A program made the position numbers and the translations under genes. 64,000 bases of DNA from Pogostemon cablin (Eukaryota > Streptophyta > Magnoliopsida > Lamiales > Lamiaceae), in assembly GCA_023678885.1 (NCBI GenBank), contig CM042955.1:34318088-34382087 (forward strand). The letters run 5' to 3'. The notes beneath the pieces were generated by a model. It searched no databases. It saw only the letters and a program-made list of their open reading frames with translations, and had not been told where the DNA came from. Each line of letters starts with the position of its first letter. Position 1 is the stretch's first letter. Below, in pieces: positions 46,165 to 57,174 of the stretch.

Positions 46165-46829
46165 ACACTTGCACCGTCTCACTATTTCACGTATAACTTC
46201 CACATCCATACTCCAATTTGAGTGATTATTGCGCTCACGCGATCCTCTCTTCCTTGACATTTTATCCATATAAAGAACTCATGAAAAATCAAAGAATTGA
46301 AGGTATAATAAGCCATGGAAAATGGCATAGCCGTTCTATTCGGCACAGCTAGCGCGATGTCACCATTTGCTCATAACTTCCTCGTTTGGATTCCGATTGA
46401 GCTGTTCTTTACGCCAAAATGACCCTCTCTTCAGTGGCGTTCCAACCATATATCTAACACCAGTTTTGATCTCTATATAAATACAGAAAAATTATAAAAA
46501 TTGGACATGCATTTTTCAGCATTCATTGCACAAGTTGCACCTTTTCTCCAACTTTGCACTTTTGATCATTTTCCACCTAAAACACAATAAAACACCTCAA
46601 GTGCACCTTTTTCTCAAATATATAGAATATAATATACTTGTGTAAATATATAACAATAATACTCATCAAAAAGATGTTAAATTGGACACTCAAACACGCT
46701 AATTTTCACTCTCAACAATATTCCACATCACATGTTCTCCACACAGTAAGCGTTCCAATTCTTCATCGGTGAAAACCTTAGGATGCATGACTAGGAAGAC
46801 CTGAATGCCATTTAAAGGAGGGAAAAATA

Positions 46830-47534
46830 CAATTTCATAAGCTTTTCAATCAATATGATCATAATGTTTTAAAAACAGAACTGAGTGATGTAACAACAAA
46901 TAAGTACTAAGTCTTAAACCTGACCATGAAAGAAAGAGTAAGTCATCAATCCCAGGCATTTAGCATTTAAAAGATTAATTTAAAGAAATTAGAAAAAAGA
47001 TCACCAAATTCTAAATTAAACTTGACCAAAGTGGAAGCACAACAGCGAGCAGCTAGATAGTGTAGCCATGGTCCAACATATATCACGCATGCAACTTCGA
47101 CTCTGGCAATCAAGATGATAAAGTAGAGTAGGTACAATAAAATCTTGAATTTGACCATGAAAAAAAAAATCATCAATCACAACCAATCCCAAACATTAAG
47201 CGTTTGAAAGCCTAATTAGAATAAATTGAAAGATAGATCAAATCCTAATTAAACCTAATCAGGCGGAAACAGGACAACAAACAGCGAGATATCGTCACCG
47301 TGGTTCAAGACGGATATAGAGAGAGAGGGACATGGTTGTGTAAGACAGTGCTGCGAATATTTAGGTTGCCAGCTCCGTCGTTGACTGGTCACCAAGATTG
47401 CCGAGTTGGAAGGGCGAATGATCGACAGGGCCGGAGAAAGGCCAAGAATCAAAGTTCTCTCATAGGAGAAAAAACCTAGGTTAAAAAAATGAATTACACA
47501 TAAGGCACTGAAAGGAATTCCACGAAGAAACATT
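46830..47534. other. Region upstream of the HECT fragment, no assigned gene
   Basis: Two copies of (T/C)TTGA(A/C)CCTGACCATGAAA(A/G)AAA lie near 46910 and 47140, so a short duplication is likely. 47265-47480 is GC-richer with open frames on both strands but no recognisable domain. Confidence 0.4.
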
Positions 47535-48905
47535 TACGGCTCGATTGGTATGATTGAATGGAATAATAATGGAATAAAATGAACTCATGAATGGAATAAA
47601 GATGGAAAATGAATGATTAAAAATAATTTTTATAATGATTGGTATGGCTCAAGAATTACTCAAGGAATGGAAAATATATTTCTTAATTTGTTCAAATTTC
47701 ATTAACAATCGTTTTTATAATACTAAATTAATTTATATAAAATCATTAAATTAATTAAAATGTTAATGAAAATTTTATTTATTTTAATATTTATACAAAA
47801 ATTAAATTATTTTTTTTAATATTATCAAAATATAAATAAAACATCTATATATTAAAAATAATAATTAAAATCTCCATGAAGATTTTATATATTTTAATAA
47901 TTATATAATTAAAAAAAATTGAACTAAATATAAAATATAATTTTAATATTATTAAAATATAAATAAAAAAATTTATATATTAAAAAATATTAAACTTACA
48001 AAAAGAATTATAATCTATATTTAGTTACACATATATATACATAGACAAATTCTCTTGTGAGACATTAAATATTAATATGAGGTGATTTGTGAGACGTGTT
48101 AAAGTATGTCTATTATATAGATAAAATATGCTTAATGATTGTTAAAATATATTTTCTAAAGTATGATAAATGATGAATTAAAGTATGATTTTATGGTGTT
48201 ATAATATGATTCATCATTGACATACTTTAACTATAAATAAACATACTTTACCTATATAATAAGCATACTTTAACAATGGGTCGACCCGTCTCACTACCGT
48301 CTCACAAAAAATACGTCTCACAAGAGAGTGTCTCATATACATATATCCAATTTAATTAATAATATTATTTTTTTTATAAATAATTTAGTAATTTTTATTT
48401 TGAATAAATATTAAATTAATTATATAATTTTGTTATATTTTTTAAGAATTTAATTTAATTTTATATTTTTTTAATGAAATGGGCATATAATTTTTTTATT
48501 TAGATTTTAAATAATTTAATATTTTATTTTTTATTAAATAATTTAATATCAATATTTTTAATTAATATTACATTTTAAGTAGAAAATATTAATTTATTTA
48601 TAATTTTAGTAATTACATAATTTAATTTAATGTGGTAAAAATTAAAAAAATATTATTTACGACTTTTTATATTTCTTAGCTACATAAATTTGAAAAAATA
48701 AAATAAAAAGTTGATTCCAAATGTGTTGGAATAGATAATACCATGGAGGTGACATGAATTACCATTCCCATGTTTGAGTAAATGGTGATTCCAAATTGAA
48801 TCGGATTTTCATTCCTTGAACATATCAATCGTGACATTAAGAATGAAATTTGTAATAGTGGTTTCATTCCTAATCGATTCCAACCTACCAATTATTCCGT
48901 TAGGG
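47535..48905. mobile_element. Non-autonomous TIR element of about 1.37 kb
   Basis: The left end GATTGGTATGATTGAATGGAAT and the inverse of the right end (AATTGGTAGGTTGGAATCGATT) are imperfect inverted repeats. The interior is extremely AT-rich and non-coding. Superfamily not determined. Confidence 0.45.
48051..48327. mobile_element. MITE nested in the 47535 element
   Basis: Perfect 13-bp inverted ends TCTCTTGTGAGAC (48051-48063) and GTCTCACAAGAGA (48315-48327), with further TGTGAGAC/GTCTCAC words inside each end. Confidence 0.6.
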
Positions 48906-49126
48906 GGTTGTGTAACAGTTGCGTTACAAAAAATTTAATGAGCAATTAAATATGGCAAAAAAAAAAAAGAAAATTTTTATTTGAGTTAGAAAGTAATTAA
49001 AATGGGAAAAATATTGGAAAAAAAATGAGAGATTGACGCATCAGATTTGGATGCATAAGAATAGCAAGAAGAAACCCTTGTTTAGTAAGTATATATATAT
49101 ATAATAAGATTTTTAACATAATTTAA

Positions 49127-49283
49127 TACTCCCTCCGTTCGGTTCTAAGATTGCACGTGGATTAAGGAGTATTATTATTATATGTAAAGTGGGTAGTTGT
49201 ATTAGAGGAAAGTGGTGGGCCATATTGTGTATTTTTTTACTAAATAGAAAAATTTGATACCTTTGAAGCGGACGTAGGGAGTA
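49127..49283. mobile_element. Stowaway-type MITE 3
   Basis: 157 bp, TACTCCCTCCGTTCGG to GGACGTAGGGAGTA; shortened interior. Confidence 0.78.
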
Positions 49284-49310
49284 CTATAAATATAATATTA
49301 TTATAATGAA

Positions 49311-49539
49311 TACTCCCTCCGTCCCACTCAAAGGGTAGTTTTTTCTTTTTGCACATGGATTAAGCAGTATATTATTTAATGTGTAGTTGATAGTTGTACT
49401 AGTGGGAGTGTGGACCCTATATTTTAATTGTATTAGTGAGTGTGTGTAGGTCTCATGTATGTAAAAAAGGAAAGAAGACTCTATGGGTGAGTCGTACAAT
49501 ATAGAAAAATTTGACCATTTGAGCGGGATGAAGGGAGTA
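49311..49539. mobile_element. Stowaway-type MITE 4
   Basis: 229 bp, TACTCCCTCCGTCCCACT to GCGGGATGAAGGGAGTA. Shares the AATGTGTAGTTGATAG interior with copies 1 and 2. Confidence 0.85.
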
Positions 49540-49555
49540 TATATATATGGTTAAT

Positions 49556-49735
49556 ACTCCTGTGCACCCGGGTGCATCCCAGATACGGTGCACCCACTTT
49601 TAAAACATAGTATATAATTATTAATAAAAATATATATACAATTATGAATAAAAATGTATACACTTTGTTAGTGAATTTTCTGTTAGTTTTTTAATGAAAA
49701 ATTGAATGTAAAAAAGTATACAATTCGCAATTTTT
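49556..49735. mobile_element. GTGCACCCGGG-family element, copy 3 (one end)
   Basis: CTCCTGTGCACCCGGGTGCA at 49558-49577 is a near-palindrome matching the ends of copies 1 and 2. It is followed by AAATGTATACACTTTG-type words like those inside copy 1. The other end is not defined; it borders the LINE. Confidence 0.4.
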
Positions 49736-49765
49736 AGGGTGGGTTTCTTTTTGGTTTTTCGATTC

Positions 49766-51734
49766 ATGGAGGCTCCGCCGCCGTCCGGTGTTGCCTCTGA
49801 TGTTGATGTCATCTTTGATCCTTTCGTCCAATACCCTGAATTGGATGTTGCTTTTGAACGCTTTACTTGGTTGATGGATATGCTCACTAATTCGCAAAAC
49901 TCTAAAATCGTGGCTGATCATCCTATTGGGCAGCCCAGGTCCTCTGACTTGGAGGATCCTCCCCATGTTACGGCGCCTCAGCCCGACGAGGGCACCTCTC
50001 TGCCTCTCCCTTGCCTGATCAGAATCTTGGTCAGGCTGATATCTCATCGAACCCATGATTTGAGGAGTTGTTGAAACGTAAAAGTGCCTATACTGGAAGA
50101 TAAATGCCGCTCAGCGATGGCTCTGATCACCTTAATCTGGGATCAGGCTTTAGAGCAAGAGTCCCCGAACATACTGTACCAGAACAACAGCCATCAAAAC
50201 CTAACTTGCAGGACAAGTTTACTGGTAACCCTAATATGCAGGGTTTCTCTACTAACCCTTCTCATGCGCACAGTGGCGCTGCAAATAATAGGTCTTCACA
50301 GATACCGAAATCGTATGCATCAAAGGTTAGCGGTGAGGCTGACCCTTTTACACGCATCAAAATGGCCATATGCAAGGGGCCTCTTTCAGGTCCTATGGCG
50401 AGGCCAATTGAGAAAACAGTTGATATCCCTACACTAGTAATCTCTAATGAATTCTATGAGAATCATAAAAAGTTATTTGCACAATTTGTTATTATTAGGA
50501 TTCTCACGGCAAAGGGCTCCAAACCTCCCTCTCAATCGGAGGTCGAATCTTCCCTGGGGAAAATTTTACTTCTCAAAGACATTCTGGCGATCACTATTGG
50601 CAAAGGATATTATACTGTATATATCCCTATCGATGAGATGAGGATTAGCATTCTGAAGAAGAGGTTTTTTGAAGATGGTAGTACGCAGCTTCGTGTACAA
50701 CAATGGACACCAAGGTTTAACCCTTACAAGGTTAAATCGTCGCTTGTTACCATATGGCTGAGAATTTATGAACTGCCAATGGAGTTGTGGCATGAAGAGA
50801 TTATAAAAAAAGTTGTTGCAGTGGTAGGGACTCCATTTCGCATCGATGAGAGGACGTTGAATGGTTCTACTAGTCACTTTGCAAGAGTTTTAGTTGAAGC
50901 GGATATATTGGAGGAGCTTTCGAAGACTATGAATATTGATACACCAGAGGGGATAATACATATTTCTTTCGGTTATGAAACTATCCCAGAATATTGCAAA
51001 TCCTGCCATATTTTGGGTCATGTGGTAGAAACTTGTTCAAAGAGAAATAGTAAGCAAGAGAACCATAAGAGGAGGCAACAAGCTCGCAAGGCTGCAAAGC
51101 CTGGTGAGAATTCGAATACAGCTCCAAAGAAAGTACGGTCACGGAGGGATGAATCAATGCAGAAAATTCAAAATGCAGTGAATGTGTCCAATAAGTTTCA
51201 GGACTTGGCTGATGAAGATGAGGATGGAGTGAACAATGATTAGAATGAACATCAGAAAGATGAGAATATTGGCGAGAAGGTTGTAAACGATGGCTTCGGT
51301 CAGGGCACTAAAGATCAAGATAATGTGCAAGAGCTTGCTCCTAGTGATGAGGATGTGGGTTATGAGGAATCAGATGATAGTGAGCTGGAAGAAGAGGATC
51401 AGGAGATTACGAGTACCCCGAAATCGAATATACTTGCTGGTAACAAGATAGTCGTTTACCAGGAGGAACCTGTTCCATTGTTGTGCTGCCTCCTGAGGAT
51501 GGAAAGCAAGTTATTCCAATGGTAGATCACAAGAGTCAATCTGTTATAGGCACGAACAGTAGTGCATCCCAATTCAAGAGGACAGATATGCTTAATACAA
51601 GATCAAGAACTCCGGGTATAAAACATGTGAATCCGGGCACCAATTCTATAAAGAATATGCATTCAACTGCTATTAAAGAATGGGAGAACCCTAAAAAACT
51701 GCCAAAGCACGGTTGTAAAGATCGTTCCAAATAA
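49766..51734 (+). pseudogene. LINE ORF1 protein (DUF4283 and zinc knuckle)
   Basis: N-terminal piece 49766-50070 (MEAPPPSGVASDVDVIFDPF), frameshift, then 50104-51243: a DUF4283-like domain (about codons 95-290, with KVKSSLVTIWLRIYELPMEL and FRIDERTL) and CCHC knuckle CKSCHILGHVVETC. A TAG at 51241 interrupts the frame, which continues with an acidic stretch (DEDVGYEESDDSELEEEDQE) and a basic end to about 51734. ORF1 binds LINE RNA as a chaperone-like partner of ORF2. At least three breaks. Confidence 0.85.
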
Positions 51735-52542
51735 ATGTATTGTTATGGAATGTTAGGGGTATAGGCCGTGCCTCTGCCCAAATGGCCCTTAAGGAAATTT
51801 GTCGTAAAAATAAGCCACTATGGATTGCATTAGCATAACCTAAAGTCCAATTTTCTACAATTCCTTTTATATATGGAGTAATATGAGACTATCTTTTGCT
51901 GGCCAAAATCACAGAGATGGACTTCGGCCGAATATCTGGGTATTTTACAACACTCAATTTATATCACAGGTGCAAGTTGTTCTTTCCACTTCACAAATTA
52001 TGATATTCGACTTTATATATAATGCTGCCAATTATCAGTTTGGGTTTGCTCATGTCTATACAGATCATGTTATCCGTCGTGCTTTATGGATGGATATTTC
52101 TACTCACCTATCAAATAATATGTTATTACTTGGAGATTTCAATACCACAATGGGAGCACATGAAAGGCTAAATAATTCTCGACATGACAATTTGGCTCCA
52201 TTAGAGTTCAAGGCATTTCTGGATTCCACGGAGTTAATTGATCTTGAAATGCATGGTTCTAAGTTCACTTGGGTTAGTAGATCTGCTACTAGGGCCATGC
52301 GTGCCTCTAAGATTGATAGAGTTTTAGCCTCATATTGTTTTATTGATATCTGGGACTTGGTGGTTACCACGGCTCTTGCTAGACATGGATCAGATCATAC
52401 GCCAATTCTTACATCATGTAATTTTATTACACATGATCCTAAACCATTTCGTTTTCAATCTATGTGGCTGATGAATACAGGGTTCTTTGTGATGGCTGAA
52501 ACTTTTGGGCTAAATCCCTCGCGCATGCCAATCCTATCATGA
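51735..52542 (+). pseudogene. LINE ORF2 apurinic-type endonuclease domain
   Basis: Starts LLWNVRGIGRASAQMAL. The catalytic glutamate of the usual AEPK motif reads TAA at 51836-51838. Further on LLGDFNTT, GSKFTWVSR, IDRVLAS and ARHGSDHTPIL are the standard EEP motifs (GDFN and SDH). This domain nicks target DNA to prime reverse transcription. Inactive because of the stop and shifts. Confidence 0.87.
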
Positions 52543-53133
52543 AATTTATGGCTAAACTTAAGAGGCTCAAAAATGATATCAAGAGTTGGAATTCTTTCTC
52601 TTTTGGTAACGTTTTTGATGAGTTAGATGCAATTATGAAGACCCTACGGGATATTCAATTTCAAATAGGGGAGGAAGGTGATACAGTGGAGTTATTTTGT
52701 GATGAGGTCGATGCACACATTGCTTTGAACAAAAAACTTATGGAAAAGCATAAAATTTGGGCACAGAAGAATAGAGCATCTTGGTTAAAAGATGGTGACA
52801 GAAACATGGAGGTCTTCCATAAAAATCAAAGAATTTCCAAGACGAAATCGGCCATTAATTCGATGCTTATAGATGGAGAGATTGTCAGTAACAAACAACA
52901 GATTTCACAACATGTGGTTGACTACTATAAGGTACTCTTCAGAGCCTCAGAAGAGGAGGTTAGTTTTGAGGAACTAGGGTTTCTAACTCCATTCATGCAG
53001 GCGGAGGACAATGCTGCCATTATAACCATTCCTTCGGCAAAAGAGATTACTCAGGCAGTTATGGATCTCTCTCAGGATAGTGCTCTTGGTCTGGACGGAT
53101 TCGGGGGTTCTTTTTATCAGAGGTGTTGGTACT
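52539..53133 (+). pseudogene. LINE ORF2 pre-RT and RT start, cut by element C
   Basis: NRASWLKDGDRNMEVFHKNQ, the conserved LINE block before RT, then SALGLDGFGGSFYQRCW, the start of the RT domain. The frame runs straight into the LTR of C at 53134. RT resumes at 62418. Confidence 0.88.
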
Positions 53134-53351
53134 TGATGAGTGTGTAAATTCACAAGTTCGGCATCATGTTTTGTGCTAGTTTTGGAGAGTTTTGAGGTGG
53201 AAATAGGTGGAAAACCTATATATATTGTGAATTAGCATGAATCAGGTGTTAGTGGAGCTATTTAAATGGTTTTCATAGCAAAATCGGAGTGGAAGTGCCA
53301 AGAATCAAAGAGACGAAGTCATGACCACACGAACTGACAAGGAGTAAGGTA

Positions 53352-53709
53352 GGTTCGACCTGTTGGAGGAGGGTTCGACCTCTCCAGCAGGTCGAACCAG
53401 CATTGCAAAGTGTACAGAAGGAGAGTTTGACCACGACTCAATGGTTCGACCTACTCATCAGGTCGAACCATGGTCGAACCAGTTCGTGAGAAGTGTGATT
53501 CGACCACGACGTTGGGGTTCGACCTGACGGTTGGTCGAACCAGGAGCAGAAATTGTCCAGTGGTGCGGTTCGACCTGTGGTTCGACCAAAGAGGGAGTGG
53601 TTTAACCTGTTCAAGAGGTCGAACCAAGTGCAGAATACTTCCAGTAGGTGGGTTCGACCTGTGGTTTGACCTGCAGCCAGTGGTTCGACCTATTTGCTGA
53701 GGTCGAACC
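53352..53709 (+). repeat. GGTTCGACC/GGTCGAACC array in 5' LTR of C
   Basis: Five modules; typical layout forward, forward, inverted, inverted with a linker such as AGCAGAAATTGTCCAGTGGT. Hairpins with 9-10 bp stems are possible in DNA or RNA. Confidence 0.92.
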
Positions 53710-53804
53710 GTCGTGCGGGAATTTACCTTATCCAGATTTTCGAGGCCAAAACACGTGGGATCACTTGAAAAGCTCATTCCAAGCCCTAGAGACGTGATTA
53801 CAAG

Positions 53805-53813
53805 TATAAAAGG
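53805..53813 (+). promoter_or_regulatory. TATA box of 5' LTR of C
   Basis: TATAAAAGG, about 100 bases downstream of the array, placing the array in the upstream promoter region. Confidence 0.6.
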
Positions 53814-54802
53814 AGGCTCATGCAGTCAAGAAAGACATCATATATCGTCCAATCATCACGATCACGATCACCAATCACCAAGAAGAATACAAGAGAGTTT
53901 AGCTGGAGATTCAAGTAAGATTGGTCCATCTAACCATGATTGTTCCTAGATCAATCATGGGCTAGAGCCACTTCGGTAGTTCTAGGGTTATGAAGGTTTC
54001 ATGAGTTGATTTGTATTTCGTGTGTATACTCCGTACAACACTACTTGTGGTTTAGTTTATATAAGATTGTGCGTTTTTAATCCATACTCATAGTTGTTTT
54101 GTGCATCAATAATCGTTGTGTAGAGTCTGAATGCATAACATGGTTATTGATTGAGTGCGTTCACTAATGAGCAGGGTTTATTGTTATAATTCTAAGTGAA
54201 GGAATTTCGAGATTTTATTAGAACCGTCTTATATGAATGTTTGTTAATTGAATTGAATTCGGGTTAATAAGTAGGATTAAGAGTATAACTTTATAGTACC
54301 TAAAAAGAGAGATCAAATCGGATTAGAGTACTAAGTGCACGGGAAATAATTGATTATGATAGTACCTAGAAAGGGAGGTAAAGTATACGTCTTGCTCTGA
54401 GGATACTCACACGTGTCAAAAGCTTATCTATTTTGTGTCTATAGAATAGATTTTCATGGTCTAGCGATGCGTCCATATTCCACAAGGCAGAGTCGGACAT
54501 CGACACACGAAAGTATGAATTAACAAATGAAACTGGATGACCTGATGAACTACCTATCATCTTATTTGATCACAACTACTATTCTCTTGTTCTTGTTATT
54601 TATTTGCTATTTTAATTGTTACTTAGTTTACAAACCAACAATTACAATTCTCAACATAGTCATAATTGCTAGAAAATAACTAAAGTGATATTTATCCATC
54701 CCATGGATTCGATATTTAACTTGGTCACCTTCGAAACTACAATTGATATCCTTCATACTTGGGGATTAAAATTGTGTGTTGACAAAACACCCATCAAGTT
54801 TT

Positions 54803-54820
54803 TGGCGCCATTGCCGGGGA
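54803..54820 (+). other. Primer binding site of element C (tRNA-Asp type)
   Basis: TGGCGCCATTGCCGGGGA, one change from the tRNA-Asp(GTC) complement found in A; 6 bases after the LTR. Confidence 0.9.
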
Positions 54821-54906
54821 CGGCTTAAAATATCTTTTTGTTATTTCTAGTTTATTTGGGCTATTTATCTTGTTTTGTTGTTTTAATTCTAGTTCTTTTT
54901 AGGTGT

Positions 54907-56649
54907 ATGTTCACGAGATCAAAGAAAGGTGAACTTGAGCCCTATAATCCTGAGATCGGAGCATCGTCAAGAAAGAAGAAGAAGAAGAAGAAGAAGAGCA
55001 AGGCAAAGACTATTGATCCAACTGAAGCTCTGAATTTTGGAGTTGAAGTTGACAAGCAGAATTCACAGATGATTGAAGCTACAACTGAAGTTAATTCGGG
55101 AGTAAGGACAGTCAACATGGCAGCGAATCCAAATAATCTAGCCATCCGAGAGGTTTTCAGAAATAATGGGGCTAGAAATTTTGGGCTTCTAGGAGCGAGG
55201 GGAACTAATTCAGCTTTCGATCTTCATCCCGCTCTTATTAGCATGATAGAAAGGAACTTCTTTTCAGGAGGGTCTTTCGAGGATCCGCAGCAGCATCTGA
55301 ACAAGTTCTTGGGCTATGCAAGTACTCAAAAAGATGCAGGAGAACATGAAGATGCTAGGAAGATCCTCTTGTTCAAATTCTCGCTTACTGAAAAGGCGAG
55401 AGATTGGTACGACACTATCAACGCAGCTGAGTGCACCACTTGGGAGCAACTGCAGTTAAGGTTCTTGGATAGGTACATGCCACCTTCAAAGGTGTTTAAG
55501 ATGAAGCAAGACATTAACCAATTTGCTATCGGTGGAGGTGAGAAATTTCATGAAGCATAGGATAGATTCAAGGACATGCTTAGGAAGTGTCCTCAACATG
55601 GGCTATCTAAAGCTCAATATATCAGTATATTCTACAATGGATTGGACTGTGATTCACGAGTGTTATTGGATGCTTCTTCTAATGGAGCATTGCTTACAAA
55701 GTCATCCGTAGACGCCGAGAAGTTGTTTGAAGATATTTCGATGAATTCGAGGGATTGGCCAACTGATAGAGTTAGAGGTACTTATGTCCTTGGGAAGGTA
55801 GCTCAGGTTGAACAAGCAATGGTGAAAACAAGTAGAGAGGATGAGATCGTCTCTAACTTGTCCAATATCAACAAGCTACTTGAATCCCAATAGAATCAAA
55901 TTAGCGAATTATCTCAGCGCGTACCAATCATGCAGCAGGAGTTGAAGAATGATGGACCAATCCAAGAGGAGTTGGAAGAGGCACACTATGCCATGGGTCA
56001 AAGTATTCAAGGGACTAGGTATCCAGATCAAGGAAACCGGAACTACCAAGGGAACTATCGAGGAAACTTTAATAATCGTGGTCCCCCGGGTGGTTATCAA
56101 CAGCCTAGGAGGCCGGAGTTCTCATGGAGCAATCCGAATAATGCGATTCAACCTCCGATGGGTGTTGATCCGGGTGCTAAGGTGGAAGAAGGGAAACCGG
56201 GTTTTGAGGATACTGTGAACAGGTATATGGCCAAGAATGATGAAAGAGTGAACCGCCTTGAGGCCAAACTTGAAAAGAAAATCGATACAAACCATGAGGT
56301 TATATCTAAGCAGGTGAAGGACCTTACATTGCTGATGGGGGAGATGGCAGGAAGTGTTAACAAGCTTACTCAAACTCTTGAGAAGGGGAAGTTCCCGTCT
56401 CAAAGTATTGAGAATCCAAGCTCCTGCAACGCCATCACATTGAGGTCGGGAACGCTGTACGAGGGACCTATGAGGCTGGAATCAAATTTGGACATGTCTA
56501 GGACAAGATTCGACCATGGTTCGACCAACATTGAAGGTCGAACCATACAGGGAAAGTCAAACCAACGCACTGGACACGATCAGGAGGCATCGCAGCATCG
56601 GTTCGACCAAACTGCAGATGGTTCGACCTGGCATATAGGTCGAACCTGA
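54907..56649 (+). pseudogene. Element C Gag protein
   Basis: Start chosen at MFTRSKKGELEPYNPEIG, which aligns with the start in A; an upstream ATG at 54838 adds 23 hydrophobic residues and is unlikely. Same domains as A: Lys run, gag domain with ARDWYDTI and RFLDRYMPPSKVF, Gly/Asn-rich region, coiled-coil-like end. Stops at 55558-55560 (Trp in A) and 55891-55893 (Gln in A). The frame runs past the A stop into the array, ending at 56647-56649. Confidence 0.88.
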
Positions 56650-57009
56650 CAATTCGGAGCGCTCTGTTTTTCCAGAACACCGGTTTGACCAAATCAATAA
56701 TGGTTCGACCTATCCAACAGGTCGAGCCCAGGTCGAACCGCACACCTTGGAGCACTCTGTTTTGTCACAGCAATGGTTCGACCACGACGGATGTGGTTCG
56801 ACCTATCCAACAGGTCGAACCTTGATCGAACCAGAGGGCGGAAGGAGTACAGTAGATCGGTTCGACCTAGGTGGCCGTGGTTCAACCTACTCAACAGGTC
56901 AAACCCAGGTCGAACCTCAAATTCAAAAAAAGAGCCATTGTCCAGAAGAGCAGTTCGACCATTACGTGCCTGGTTCGACCTATGGAACAGGTCGAACCCT
57001 GGTCAAACC
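56507..57009 (+). repeat. GGTTCGACC/GGTCGAACC array between gag and protease of C
   Basis: Six or so modules. Clear hairpin example near 56797-56823: GGTTCGACCT, loop ATCCAAC, AGGTCGAACC. The array stays largely open in two frames and reads as WFD..., GST..TGRT or RSN-type repeats. Confidence 0.92.
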
Positions 57010-57174
57010 CATCCAAAAGTTGCCTGTTGCTACTCCGAACACTCTCGATGATGTTGATGCTACTCCAGTGGTTCAGAATGAGCAAAGTATAGAGATAATA
57101 GCTGAGAAAAAGTAGGAGAGAACCAAGCGATTGAGGGCCGAAAAGGAAAAAGCAGAAAAGATTGATCGAGATGA

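Larger units (their letters stand above)
44734..46668 (-). repeat. Element F: solo LTR, diverged relative of the A/C gypsy LTR
   Basis: On the minus strand it starts TGATGAGTATTATTG and ends CGTGCATCA, about 1935 bp. It follows the A and C LTRs with collinear blocks (for example AGTCGGACATC, TAGTACCTA..AA.GGG, ACACTACTTGTGG). No internal region is attached, and the flanks ATATT and AAAAG do not match as a duplication. Confidence 0.8.
44384..46800 (-). pseudogene. HECT-type E3 ubiquitin ligase fragment (UPL3/UPL4-like), split by LTR F
   Basis: Exon 46800 to about 46720 (AG before it): KVFTDEELERLLCGE. Exon 44627-44559 (AG and GT borders): ELLDHIKFDHGYTISNS. Exon 44463-44384 (AG and GT borders): LMEVMRNLKRQ, TGA, AFFQFVSGASRPP. 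These match, in order, consecutive blocks of the HECT domain of plant UPL proteins, closest by eye to UPL3/UPL4. HECT ligases pass ubiquitin to substrates through a C-terminal cysteine. The exon with that cysteine (family T-C-x-N-Y-L) is not found, and one Arg codon CGA is TGA. The solo LTR at 44734-46668 sits in an intron. The OAT fragment follows less than 200 bp downstream on the same strand. Confidence 0.8.
53134..54796 (+). repeat. 5' LTR of element C
   Basis: 1663 bp, TGATGAGTGTGT...ACACCCATCA. GGTTCGACC array 53352-53709 in U3, TATA box 53805-53813. Confidence 0.94.

Noticed and set aside
46967..47533. Minus-strand frames upstream of the HECT fragment as its missing exons
   Set aside because: No UPL motif found; frames are short and hydrophobic or Ser-rich without similarity.
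53129..53147. LINE RT ending naturally at 53147
   Set aside because: The last codons come from the LTR of C; RT continues after 62418.
53352..53709. CRISPR-like array
   Set aside because: The repeats are 9-mers in both orientations with irregular spacing, in a plant retrotransposon LTR.
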